Shown piece by piece: positions 10,801-22,724 of a stretch of DNA of 64,000 bases. Source of the stretch: Hypomyces perniciosus (Eukaryota > Ascomycota > Sordariomycetes > Hypocreales > Hypocreaceae); the NCBI GenBank assembly GCA_008477525.1, contig SPDT01000010.1, positions 744,001-808,000 of the forward strand, written 5' to 3'. The translations under genes and the position numbers were made by a program. The first letter of the stretch is position 1. Each line of letters opens with the position of its first letter. Below the pieces are notes generated by a model. That model was not told the origin of the DNA and made no database searches. It saw only the letters and a list, made by a program, of their open reading frames with translations.

Positions 10801-12392
10801 ACAGACCAAAAAGCATTTGTTCCAATACTGGCAGGTATGTTGCGTCAAGTTTAGACTCCTGGCTCTTGGTTTTGTAACGAAGAACTGTATCAAGACGCGT
10901 TTGCGGATCGCCACATCTGCGGTCACCAATAAAGCGGCAAATCGTCGATGCAAAAATGAACAGGGGGACAGCCATATCCACTAGTACTTGGATATCGAAA
11001 TCGCTAGGCCATGATGGTGGCAGCCATCGCCGCTCCTCCTTTACTGAAAGATTGTATCTTTCTCGGATGTTGATCAGCTCGTGGCGTAGAAAATTATATA
11101 TGTCTTCCCGGATCACTGCCTCTGGTATCTCGTGAAGGATTAAATCCATATAGTGGCTCTGAATTTCTGCGAAACCGAGGCGGATGGGAAGCTCTGGTCT
11201 GCTTGTAATGAAAGCTTTCAGTCTTGGACGAGACAGTTTCTGACAGCGCGAAAATAGATCGATAAGAAGTTCCACATCTTTTTCTTTTTCGCATTCATCC
11301 AAGGCATCAACAATGATGACGATTGTAGACTTGATACTGCCTCCTTGGCCAGAGTCTGACTGAATCTTTGACAGAGGGTCAAGAATCAGTTTATTGAATT
11401 GCTCTCCAACTGATTTCCTCAATATAGCTGGATCGCAATCAATGGCTCCCGTGATGTGGGGTGCAATTTCTGGCTGTCTAATAACCAGGTCGGCGGCAAT
11501 CGTTGTGAAGAACTTGGATAGCCCACCTCTATCGACTTCACCCCGTTTGAAGAAAAAACTGGCCTCAAGATGATCGCCCTCTGAAAAGGAATGGGCAGCG
11601 GTACGAGAGATCGTAGACTTCCCTGTCCCCGCCATTCCATTCAGCCAGAAGATGGCTTGTGACTCAGGATTGGGGTCTTCAGCCCAACAAGATATATCTT
11701 TAAGAAGTTCAACCCGGGTGTTGTTGAGACATTTCGGGTTACGATCTTCAGAGTCAGAGTCAAAGGCGGCCCCCACTCAACAGGAAGGCTGTCGAGGACT
11801 GCCTTTTGATCCATATTGATCATCATTGCGCTTGTTGCCCGTCAGAACTTGTTAATGGAATCTTGTAAAGGGTTCACTTACGTTTGTTCGGCTTGACGGC
11901 GATCCATATCTAGTAGGATGGTGCTTACCACTAATCAGAGCTTATCCATAAAACCTTGTGGATATGGTTGACTTACGTCTGGTCAACTTGAAGGCCCGTA
12001 GAAATGACCTGTACGCATCGCTCGATATCCCGAACCATCCTTTCAACATCCTCTCTTTGAAACGGCCATTTGAGAGCGCGGCTCGTGAGACGGCTGAGTA
12101 GCTTGCGAGCTGTTTTGGGGGCAAGATCCTTTTCTAGTTGCTGCAGTAGAAGCTTGCCGTCCGTAATGGCTCCTCGAAGTCAGTTGGTGTCCTTGAGCTT
12201 CACACCATTCGGGCTTTCCAGCAGTGACTGAACACTCCCCAGGACTTTTTGAAGATTGGCGACTTCTTTGGATAGCTTTTCGGTCTCTGCTTTCGCTTTC
12301 TTCACATCTTTGGCATACTGAGAGCACAGTGATGTGATTCTCGCCGCAAGGTCGATAGCTGCGATGATGCTAGAAACGCCTGCGATCTCCAT
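7822..12392 (-). pseudogene. NACHT-WD40 STAND (NLR-type) protein, frame broken at three places
   Basis: The layout is that of fungal NLR-like proteins: a helical N-terminal domain (MEIAGVSSIIAAIDLAARI from 12392), a NACHT NTPase with Walker A GMAGTGKST and Walker B IVIIVDALDE, a linker, and about a dozen WD40 repeats with recurring FSHDS and RIW motifs ending at 7822. Introns at 11924-11976, 11831-11881 and 10132-10210 splice cleanly and restore family text. Three defects remain. An in-frame TGA at 12180-12182 replaces codon 71. One base is missing in a C5 run at 11770-11774 (G on the coding strand), just before AAFDSDSEDRNP. A TAG at 9634-9636 sits in a damaged WD40 repeat, where a second frame reads DSALIASVTQHG and an eight-base T run follows. 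Intact relatives act in self/non-self recognition or cell death. This copy is probably a pseudogene, though base errors in the assembly cannot be excluded. Confidence 0.8.
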
Positions 12393-13446
12393 GATGGCTG
12401 TCGCATGCAAGGCGTGCTCTTGGTTGTAGAAACCTGTGTATTATGTAGGGGAAGAATGTCGGCATGAGATGTCGAATGCCCAGAATTGAGGGGAACTTGG
12501 AACCTGGTCTGGTCGTTGGGCATCAGCTGCATATCTTGTGCACCTCGATGTGCAGCCAATCAATGCAGGTAATGCAGTGTTGGGGTATGATTGGACATGG
12601 AGATGATGAAGCACTTATGACAGAGCCGATTTTGAACCAAAATAATATGCCGTGCAGTGTGAAGTCGTCAATCATCTGTCCTTTTTGCGCAAGCAACCGA
12701 GATCTTCCAAGTCATACTACCTACACAAGGCTTGCAAGAGTGTCGGTGTGTCCTAACGCTTCCGATACCTTCATAGCTTGGAAAAGCGCCTTCTCAATTC
12801 GATCAAGGCTGGATTCAATATCCACATCGACAGAAGTAGGGGTGTCACATGTACAGCATCGTTTTTGTGCATGGGAAAACCTGCTCCTTATTCTCACTAC
12901 AGTATGTGGGTGTACCTAGCCTGATATACAACCACTTGATTGTATCATCAACCGCAGCTTTACCTCCTCCAACTGTGAAGCCAGGTGCACTAGCACTGGC
13001 TTCTGTCCACAGTATCGCTTAGATATGCCCCGTCAGACCGTTATCGATGAAACGACAGCCTTTCCCAGGCTCCGTAGGCCTCGTTGCTACACACAATGTC
13101 CTTGGCCATCTACATGAATCCACGTAACGTTCGTCCGTTGTTTCCCGTTCCACGGGCGAAATCCGCCTACCTTCCTCACTCGTTTTCTCTCATAGGCTGG
13201 AGCTTTCAAGCTACCATAGGGCCTTTCCTCGTATTGGGCTACTTTCTCTCCTCTTGCAAATGTTCAAGCCATATTATCAAATGACAGGGTGATGTGGTGA
13301 TATCAGGGGATAAGGGGCGACTAGCAGAGTAGCAACTGCTGTACTGCATATGGGAGGTCATGGCTGTGATGGGGATTTTGGAGTTCTTTTTGGGAACGCG
13401 TCTTCATTGTGTAAGGGGAGAGATTTATTCAGCTCAAGACCTTGCC
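12393..13446. other. Intergenic gap between NLR-type gene and importin alpha
   Basis: About 1.05 kb. It should hold the promoter of the NACHT-WD40 gene and the 3' UTR of importin alpha. Reading frames here are short and lack recognisable domains. No RNA gene was seen. Confidence 0.55.
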
Positions 13447-15452
13447 TCACATGTCCATCGAGTCACCTCCGTTAGCAAAGTTGAAGCCCCCTGATTGCGC
13501 TGCGCCGTTGGTTCCGAAGCCGAATGTTCCATTGGGTCCAGCGGGCTGAGCAATGCCGTCATCTGCGTTCTCCTCCTCATCAGAGAAGTACTTTTCAATG
13601 ATGTTATAGGCCTTCATGTAGATCTCCTCGTTGGCATTGTTCTGGCAATCATGGATCTTGTCCATGCCACCGCACTCCTCAATGAAAAGAGCATAGCGGT
13701 TGATGGAGTCGGAACCATCACCTGCAGCCTGCTTGTCCAGGTCACCGATCTTGAGGATGTTCTCGAGACCATCGAGGGCAACCTGGATAATCTTGTTGTC
13801 GGGGCATCCAAGAAGATCACACAGAGGCTTGATGCAGCCCTGAAGGACAAGGTATCGGATCTGCTCGGGCTTTTGGAGACCACCAGAGGTGGCGTTGCTA
13901 ATAGCCCAGCAAGCCTCCTTACGGGTCTTCAGGTCGCCATTCTGGAGAAGGTGAATCAGGGGTGGGATAATGTTGGCATCGATCACGGCCTGAATTTGAG
14001 ACGAGTTTCCGGCGGTGATGTTGGAGATGGTCCAGCAGGCCTCTTTCCGGATACCGTCCTTGGTCGAGCTCAAAAGAGACAAGAGGCAGGGCAAGGCACC
14101 ACAGTTGATAATGACCTGAGTCTGAACATCGTCACCGGTCACGATGTTGCCAACAGATCGCAGCGCAGGGGTCTGCACAGAGGTAGACGCATGGAGGAGA
14201 AGCTCAACGAGTCTGCGGGGGATGCCAGCTTCAATCACAGCCTGAATCTTGTCGTTGGAGCCATCCGACAAATATGAAATAGCCCAGCACGCGTCAATCA
14301 GAACCTCGTCATCGAGAGAGTAGACCAACTTGGCCAGAACAGGGAGAGCGGGGGCAATCTGTGGAACGAGGATGTTAGCACAAGAAAGCATCAAACGAAT
14401 GAGCTGGGAAGAAAACATACCGTGCCCCAGTCTGGTTGCGGGGTCTTGCCACGACAGAAATTGCTCAATGTCCAGGTGGCATTACGGAGCATGCTAAGCT
14501 TGCGGCTGTCGCCAAGCAGGTTCAACAAGGGCTTCAAGGCTCCGCAGCTGAGTACATAGTCACGGCAGTGAGGGCTGTCTCCAGCGATGTTGCCAAGAGC
14601 CCAGACGGCCTGCTCCCGCACATCAGGCTCAGGGCTAGCCAAGAGCTCAACAAAGATAGGCACAGCACCGGCCTCGATGACCACCTGGGTTTGGGTAGCC
14701 GAGCCGGAGGCAATGTTGGTCAAAGCCCAGGCAGCCTCGAACTGCACAAGCGTATGGGGCGATCGCAGGAACTCGACAAAGCGACTGACGACACCGGTCT
14801 TAATGACCTCCTCAATCGGAGGATTGCGCTCCTTGGAGAGAAGCTTTCGGAATTTGGTCGTAGCTTGAATCTGGAGGTCGATCTGGTCGGAGAACACACC
14901 GGCGACCATCTGAGGGAGATCCTCATTCAACTATCCAATGTCAGTAACCTGTAGTCGAGTCTCCATATTTGCGCGCAGTGTATCGAGCAAAAACTCCAAG
15001 GTGTATATGCCATCAAGTCTGTGATGGTCGCCGTCTTGGCTCTAGTCGGTCAAGACGCCACCAACGAATGTGGGGTTCAGTCATTTACTTCCCCCACATC
15101 ACGGGCAAAACACAACAGCCATAAAGCTAGTTTAGGGGATATTTTTTTTCCCGCGCGCGGTGGTATTGGGAGGGTAGAAATCAAAGCGGGATATGAAGAG
15201 AAGAAATGACATGCATACCTGAGACTCTGTAGGAGCCGACTCATCATCACTGTCGGGGGCGGCACCGAGAGAAGCACCAGGGCGGTTCTCACCGGTTCCG
15301 ATGCCTCGTCGCTTCGCTAGGTTCTCCTCGCGCTTCGCCTTGCGGATCTCTACCTGTTGCTCTTCACGGCGACGGCGGAGTTCCTCAGGCTTGAACGTGT
15401 TCTTCGCCTTGAACTGTGTTCGGCGATGCTCTGGAATGTATCGCTCCGCCAT
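13447..15452 (-). CDS. SRP1: Importin subunit alpha (karyopherin alpha)
   Basis: Three exons (15452-15219, 14930-14421, 14358-13447), all joined in phase 0, give 551 residues, the normal length. The N-terminus is the basic importin-beta-binding domain ([20 protein letters not shown] near residues 10-30). Residues about 85-500 form the armadillo repeats, with repeated conserved blocks such as [26 protein letters not shown] and [14 protein letters not shown]. These carry the Trp and Asn residues that bind classical nuclear localisation signals. The C-terminus is acidic, then Gly/Phe/Asn-rich. It carries NLS cargo into the nucleus together with importin beta. The first intron (14931-15218, 288 nt) is much longer than others in the window. 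The gene is divergent from POT1, about 745 bp apart. Confidence 0.96.
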
Positions 15453-16197
15453 GATGTCGATGTGTTTTGGTCTGTCTGGCAGCAAACGCTGATGGGCGGA
15501 CAGGGGGTGGTAATTGCTGTGCGGGGGTGGTTTAGGGCGACAAAGCTGGTTCCGTTGACGATGAAAGCAGTCTTGCTCAGGCTGTTTTCTATTGGAATGC
15601 GTCCCTGCTGCCGGAGCACTGTGCGAGATGGCAATCGAGGGGAGAAAATGAAGGATGGATGGAGAAGTAAAGGTGAGGATCCTGGCGGCGGAAAATGACT
15701 GCAGCCAACTTCTTGCGGTGCGTTTGGTTGCCAGAGCGCTGCAGAGCAGAGAGCCACTAAGATCTTCACTACAGGCTTGGGGTCCCCGTCTTGTCGCCTC
15801 AGGCACAAACAGCGCCACTAGGGGCCCAGGCGGTAAGGGTTTGGCGTATCTTATATCTGGAGCTACCTCAAAGTAACCCATATAGTCTAGCTAAGTCTTG
15901 TACTTTGAATTAGAGGTTACCGGTTCCTCCTATCACGCCTTTTCTTTCACCCCGCTAATCGAACAAAACTCAAACAGTCACAGTTACAGTCACGTGCTCT
16001 CGCGCCTCGAGTTGAGCCCCTCCTTAGAGCCGTGGACGCGAAGTGTCTCTCGCAAACGCGTCATCCCAGGGCGGCTTGACAAGGACTGCCCTGTTCGCCT
16101 TTTAGAGTTCCTGGCCCTTTAGCCAAACTTTCAAAAACTCATCTCATTGAGCAATTCTTAACCAAAACGATCTGTTTCAAGCGAAATATGGTTCATA
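15453..16197. promoter_or_regulatory. Shared divergent promoter, importin alpha / POT1
   Basis: A 745-bp gap separates two start codons pointing away from each other, so it must carry both promoters and both 5' UTRs. A CACGTG palindrome (E-box/bHLH type) is at 15991-15996. The function of that site is inference. Confidence 0.55.
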
Positions 16198-18371
16198 ATG
16201 TCTCCCCCTCAACGTACCCGGCAGCGGCTCCCACTGCCCAATGCATTTACTTCCATTCGGGACATTCTCGACGGTAAACGTCCTGTGGGGACTATGGTTA
16301 ATATCATCGGGATTGTGACGGAATTTAGGACTCCTGTTTCTACCAGGGGATCGGGTAAGCCATTGATCTTTGACAATCTGAATGTGATTGCAGTTTCTGA
16401 CCAGACCAGATTGGAAATGCCAGGTCCGATTGAATGACCATTCTATTCAAGATTTTAATGAAGATGCTCTCATTTTCAATGTCTTTCGACCGGAGAACGA
16501 GATGCCAGACTTTGGTCTTGGTGACATCGTCGTCATTTTCCAGGCAAAGGTTTAAACTATCCTCTAGACATTAGATGCTAGCACTAATCAGAGATGCAGC
16601 TCCAAAACCACCTCGAGTCTATATCCCTCATTTCAAGTAGGACCACGGACATTCATATCTATTTAGCAGACGGTATACCCGCACCGCCTCAAGAAGCTTC
16701 GGGTGCATTAAAGCCGTTATCAAGGAGGGTGTCTCGCAATCCAGGCAAGACAGAGCACGACTATGTTTCTCACCTTCATCATTTCTTCGACAGAGAAAAA
16801 CTGCCAACAGAGTCTGAATTCGAAGCTGTAAAGCTGAAATCTGCCAGTGTTGCTGACAAGTTCGCCCAACTCAAAGACGTCAGGGATGGCGTTTTCGCAG
16901 ATGTGGTTGCCCAAATTGTAAAGGTACCATATCATATGGGTGACAAATTAACCCTCTGGATTTCGGACTACACCGAGAATGAGATGTTCTTTCACTTTAC
17001 ATTCAAGGGGATCAATACCCTCGAAGCTCAGGACGCCAATCCCTATGGGTACCCGACTAACTTGCCCAATATTGGAGAGTCAGGGACCGAGTGGACCGGT
17101 CCATTTGGGAAACGAAGTATGCAGGTGACCTGCTTTGAACCCCATGCATCCGCTATTCGTGACAAAAACCTCTCAGCTGGCTCATGGGTGATGCTTCGGA
17201 ATATGCACATCAAGTATGGTCACAACGCTGCCAACCTCGAGGGCTTCTTACGGGAAGACCGGGATGCAAGAGGGGTAAAAATCAATGTCGTTCCCCTGGA
17301 TCCTTCAGATATGGATACACCAGACCCGCGCCTAAAAGAGGCCATCCGTCGGAAGCGAGACTATGAGCGCGCCAAAAAAGACCAGCTCAAAGGCATCGTG
17401 GAGGCAGCAAAGGCTGGTCAAAAGCGAAAGGGTGATGTGACTGATACGGGAAAATTGTCGAATAGCAAGGCGAAGAGCAAGGCAAGGCGGAAGGCTAAGC
17501 GCGCAGCGGAACGGGCTGAGCAGAGCGAAGTCCAGGAAGTAGACATGGCAAATATCAACTCTCAAGGTATTTTCTTCCACCACCAGTTTGCCCTGTATCA
17601 AGGCTGGAGCTGATGATTATAGTGAAATGTGAACACCAGAATAAAGCCGCCAGCCTTGTCGAGGATATCATAAAACCCGTCTATCTCCAAACAGTTGTTG
17701 AAGGCGAGGAGCTCAAGCTGCAATTACCATTCACAAACGCAAATTACCGCGCAAATGTGCGAGTTGTCAGCTTCATGCCACCCACACTAGAAGACTTTTC
17801 ACTTCCAAAAAAGTCCTCCGAGTACGCTATGCTCTCAGATAACGATGAATCAGACTCAGGCTCGGAGTCCGAACAGGGCATGACAGACCCTTCGAATCAC
17901 CGTGAATGGGAGTGGCGCTTTTTCCTGGAACTGGAAGACGCCATGCCGGAAGTCAGTGATAAGGGACAAAAGAAGACCGTCTGGGTAGCAGTGGACAATC
18001 ATGCGGCACAATGCCTCATGCATCTGGACGCATCCGATCTGAGACGTGACCAAGACAACCTCGAGGCTCTGCGCCAAAAGCTGTTTCTCTTATGGGGAGA
18101 GCTAGAAGAGCACAAGAGTCGCGAGGTAACAGAGAAGGCGCGTGCTGCTCGTGTAGCAAAGCAAGATCGCCCACCGTTGGATAGCTCTGACGATGAGGGC
18201 CGGGCCCAGAAACAAGGACAGAAGACGACTGAAGTCAACAACAGACCGTTTTCATGTTGTATTCGCCAGTACGGTGTCCAAGTCCCAGAATCGAACCCAT
18301 CCAAGGCAGACGCGGGAGACGGCAAGCGATGGCAGCGAACGTTTGGCTTGTTTGGAACCAAGATTGTCTAG
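16198..18371 (+). CDS. POT1: Protection of telomeres protein 1 (Pot1), single-strand telomere binding
   Basis: Four exons (16198-16354, 16410-16549, 16594-17566, 17623-18371) give 672 residues. The second splice acceptor was chosen at 16409 because it restores the family motif TRGSDWKCQVRL in the first OB fold. The nearer AG at 16393 would break the frame. The first OB fold covers about residues 10-150 and includes NVFRPENEMP and GDIVVIF. The second lies about 190-330. A Lys/Arg-rich stretch and a C-terminal region with acidic clusters follow. Pot1 binds the telomeric 3' overhang and works with shelterin partners to block end resection and checkpoint signalling. The third exon's donor (GTTTAA at 16550) is non-consensus, making that junction the least certain. 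It converges on SCC3, with 330 bp between stop codons. Confidence 0.9.
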
Positions 18372-18701
18372 GTTAATGATGCGATTGGGGTATGGCGTTG
18401 GAAATTCATGAAATACCCTGGGACTTTGTACTAAGATACTATGATGGGCGAATATTTGATGGGACGCTTGTGGAGTAAAGATAAAGATGAAACGTTAATC
18501 GGCGTCTCACATTCCGATTCTCATATTTTTCTCTCCCCCTTTAGCCAGTTTGGAGACTGAATACTATGATGCCACAAAAGTGCATACAAGTAAAGTATTT
18601 CATCTAACAAGAAAAACAATAGACAAATGTACCGTATCATAGAGCCTAAAAACCGTACATAAACTAGTACTCCCAAATATCTTTCCGTTGTGCTAATTTT
18701 T
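18372..18701. other. Convergent 3' gap, POT1 / SCC3
   Basis: 330 bp between two facing stop codons. It holds only 3' UTR sequence as far as can be seen. Confidence 0.6.
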
Positions 18702-21700
18702 TTAATCCCCAAGAACGTCATCGTCATCGTCGTTATTCGGCCGCTCAGCGTCCTCCAGCTCCCGCTCGCCATCTTCCTCGTCCTCGTCATCGTCCTCGAT
18801 GGGATCATCCAACAGCTCTCTGCGACGGAGGTCCCTCGAGCCCTCATCAGGCTCCGCGTCTTCAAACATGTTGTCGTCCTCGTCCTCGTCGTCCTCTGCG
18901 GTGATAATCTCCGCGCTGATGGCAGGCTTCTGTGATTTTGCCGTCGTTGGCTTGGAGGGCTTTTTATTGCGCTTGGCCATCTTTTCTTCATCGAGGTAGG
19001 CGATGACCTCTTTGAAGTTGTTACCGAGCTTCGTCTGGTTCCGTTGCAGTCGCCGCTTGAGTTTGTTTACATGGTCGCCCCGACTGTCAATGAGGTTCGC
19101 CGTTATAGTGAGGACGTATTTGGCAGTTAATTCGCACAATGCCTTTTCGGCCTTGAGTTCTGCCGCATACTGCTCCTCTTTTGACAATCCCTCGTCCTCG
19201 TCCTCTTCATCCGAGTCTTCATCTGAATCGATTGGGTCTTCATCCTCAGCCGGCTCATTCAACGTCTTGTCCTTCTTCGCCTTCTTGGCATACTGCTTCT
19301 CAGCCCCATCAAATATTGACGTAAGCTCAGGTATGAGACCAGACTCGATCTCTTGAACCAAGACCTTGAATTTCTCGTTCCTTGCCGGTTGTGAAGCAGA
19401 GCTTGATGAAGGGCGGAAGTTATTAATCGATGGGCGTAGCGTAGCAAATGTGAGATGGAGATCACACAGGCTGCCAGTGGCAAATAGACGGAGTTGATCG
19501 ATTGCCGCTCGTGATGAAAACGTTTCGATTAAATGTTTCCGGTAGGTCTGGCGTAGGACTGATAAGCTGTCGAGCTCAGCATCTGGGATGCCAGCCCCCG
19601 AGGAGAGCTGCTTAGACAGAGCCAGCGTCTTCCACATAAAATAGAATTGGCAGGCTTTAATCGCCAGCGAAACAGCCTCATCTTCCAAATCGTCTATGTC
19701 GTCCTCCTGAGCCTCGTACTTTCCGCGATGTACAATGTTGATGAGAATCTGGATGGCAGGAAATGTTGAATCACCAGAACTTGGGCTGGCTTCTAGTAGA
19801 TCAACACAGTCTGAGATGCTTGCCAACTTGCTTATCTTCATCAGCACGGTTGATAGTTCCCGTAGTGGCGCCTCTTCCAGGTTTCCTCTGCTAGAAAGCT
19901 CACAGGTCTTGTCGAAGTTGCGAAGCGAGTTCATGACGGTTTCCCAAAGAACAGATAACTTGTTGTCAGTCATTTCTTCCAATTCTTCATATTGGCGAGC
20001 GTGTAAAAGAGCGGCGGCAGCTTCAGTCAAGACTCTCTTATCGTCGTGCCTGTTGAACTGGGTCGTGATTTCGTCCAACAACTTCTCATATTTACTCGAG
20101 TCCTGACGGAGCTGTTGGAAGGCGTCAAGGTTAAGATAATGCTCCAGCCGAAGTACGATGGCTGCTGTCGCAGGTTCCGCGCCAAATTTGCTGAGGAGTT
20201 TTGGAATGTTTATGGCCAACTCGAGCGCAATCTCTTCTTGGGCCTCTGCTGCCTCAGAACGAGGGCCTCGTCTCCTCCCCTTATCATGCTCGGCAATCTG
20301 TAGGAGATTTGACTTGATAGCAGAGCTGAGAACGTCAAGGAGAACCGCCTCTTCCCCGGGCGTGGGCGCAACAGCTTTTTTGAAAGCGTCCTCTATCGGA
20401 GCACCCTTTGACTTTGACTTGGACTTGGACTTGTGACTGGTTGTATGGTCGAATAATAGGTACCCAGCTAGAATCTCCCATGATTTGATTTCTTGAACCT
20501 TCTCATAGAGCACCTGAGATGCAAGTGATATTCTTGTGTCTGGCATTGCACTTTCCAACAGATCGACAGCAATATCCAAGCCCAGAGAAGCGTCGGTCTG
20601 CTGAGCTTCCTGGACTTGAGCATCGTAAATGGTAAGCGTCTCCGCTAAACACTTTATGTTGAGCCACTCTTTTCTTGGGGTCTCGAAGTCATCCTCCTCA
20701 GGGCTGTCGAGCTCATCCAACACATCAGCGCCGCCCACCTCCTCGATCTTGCCCTCGAGGACGTCATCGATGCAAGCGACGAAGAAACTGACAACAGCCT
20801 TGCGAATCCTGATTTCGTTGTCAAAGATGAGCTTCCCGATTGCGTCAATCTCGTTCGGTTCAAGAAGGGCAGCAGCCCGCAGAGAGTCGATGACAGAGAT
20901 GGCAGTTACTCTAACCGAGACTTCTGTGTCACAGGTTGCCATTTCGATTAATCGTGGGCGGAATCGGTCAATGAAGTGACCCAGCTGTTGTGCATCGCGC
21001 TTGAATACTCTCAGAAGCTGCTTCAAGACCTCCTGTCGTGTCGCAGCATTGGTATCCGACAGCATCCAGCCCAGGTAGCGCAAGTAACCTGGTTCCATGA
21101 AAACTGTCGGGAGATCCCATATCCACGATCCCAGAGCCTCGACACACTCCACTCGAATCTTGGCATCAACATCGCGATATCGATGAACGAAAACGGTGTC
21201 GAAAAATGACTGGATCGAGTCGCTGCATGTCTTTCTGTGGCCATTCGCCTCCGCCAAGTTGCGTTGAATCTCTAGGGCTTTCTCCTTGTTCTTGCCTCTC
21301 TTGGCGGCTTGAGACTGTTGCTCAATGTTTGCAATTCTTCGATCGAGCACGCTAGCGACTTCGACGAGTCCTGACTCCACGGCCAAAGAGATTGTCGTCG
21401 CGGTGTGGCGGAAAGGGCGCAATGGTGAGGATGACATGCTGGCCAGCCAAGCATGCATGTTGTCAACCACGTCGGTATCTTTGTACATGACATCAGTCTC
21501 ATGTAGCAGTGCAATCAAAGCGTGAAAGAAGGTGATGAGCAGATCTCGGAATGGTCTTGTGCTCTTGGCTTTGGCGATCAGCGGATAGTCGGTGATTTGT
21601 TGCTATGCCGGGTTAGCACCTTGCAAGGACGGGTCGAGCATCTCATATTGCGCACCTCCTGATAGACGCTCTGCAGGTCCAATAGCCTATTTGGGATGTT

Positions 21701-22325
21701 CTCAGGGTCGCGAATATCGTCTGCGGTAACCTCAAGGTCGCAGCCGGCGCACTTTAGGATGCAGTTGACAAGATCACTCATGGCAGTCGCATCGTCGGCC
21801 CTGTATTTCTCTAGCCATTGTTGAGCAACAGATTGGGAAGAGTCTCCAGATCCAAAGATGTCGGCTATGAATGTGCATTAGTATGCTGGTTAGAGGCACC
21901 CAGACGATCGAAGACATACCAAAAAGGCCAGTCCCCTTCTCTCCAGGATCAATGCGAACTGTCTTCTTCGGTCTGCTAGGGATGCGCGCAACATTTCCTG
22001 ATATCGCTGGCTGGGTTCCGTTGATTTTCGGCTTCTTGGAGCTTGGTTTCTTCGCGCGACTGGTTTGCGACGTCTTTCGTTGTTTCGGTGCAGGATGGTC
22101 TTCGTCGCTATCAACGTCACTTGGGGCATCGCTCATCTCCTCGTCCAGGTCGGGCTCCTCCTCATCATCGTCCTCGTCTCCATCCTGATCGCTCCGCTTG
22201 CGCTTCGACGAGGCGGATGGTGCCGTCGGCTCTGGCGCGTACTTGGCCGGGGCTCTCACGACGCGTCCGGAGCGGCGACGCGCTGTCGAGTCTGGCTCTG
22301 GCGATACGGTGGCACTGGTGTCCAT
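18702..22325 (-). CDS. SCC3: Cohesin subunit Scc3/SA (STAG domain)
   Basis: Three exons (22325-21920, 21864-21656, 21602-18702) give 1171 residues, normal for the family. The N-terminus is disordered, with RRSGRVVRAP and an acidic Asp/Glu block. Residues about 205-290 are the STAG region (FRDLLITFFHALIALLHETD). The stromalin conservative domain (VHRYRDVDAKIRVECVEALG and following) lies about 345-425. HEAT-like helices make up the rest, and the C-terminus is very acidic. Scc3 binds the kleisin Rad21/Scc1 and DNA and is needed for sister chromatid cohesion and loop formation. A Lys-Ser repeat (KSKSKSKSKG) occurs in the middle. It is divergent from the urease accessory gene and convergent with POT1. 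Confidence 0.95.
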
Positions 22326-22724
22326 GGTGTTCTGGTGATTGAGGGCGATTTACTTGGGCGGCATTTGCGAACTCGAGGATCAGACGTGCAATTGCCAGTC
22401 TGACTTTGGCGTTGCGATTGATGATTCTGGCGACTCGCGCGTTTGTTGGTGTCGTGCAGCTCTTCCAGTCGTTTCGTATTTTGGCAGGCGCCCGCATTAA
22501 TGGCGGCAGAAATTCGGTAAAATAGGATCCCACCTAAGGGGTCTCCACTGGTGGCTGATGCTAATAATGTCTTGGCCAGCGTCTGCATTAGTACGAGGTA
22601 CTAATACTAGTACTACGGAGTACTTCGTATCTACTTCGTACATGGATATACATACAGGCATCTTCATACGATACGAGTATTGCTTCGCTTTTTGGCGCCT
22701 CGGTAGCAATGATTCCTTGGAGTT
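22326..22724. promoter_or_regulatory. Shared divergent promoter, SCC3 / ureD
   Basis: About 400 bp between two divergent start codons. Its right half (22590-22645) has a dense run of GTAC-palindrome motifs (TACTACGGAGTACTTCGTA and relatives). Confidence 0.55.

Noticed and set aside
13495..14277. 260-codon + strand frame
   Set aside because: It is antisense to importin alpha exon 3, whose protein is clearly conserved.
18275..18305. tRNA T-arm-like sequence on the minus strand
   Set aside because: It sits within POT1 coding sequence, and no matching acceptor, D or anticodon arms could be drawn.
22043..22403. + strand frames of about 100 codons
   Set aside because: They are antisense to the acidic N-terminal exon of SCC3.
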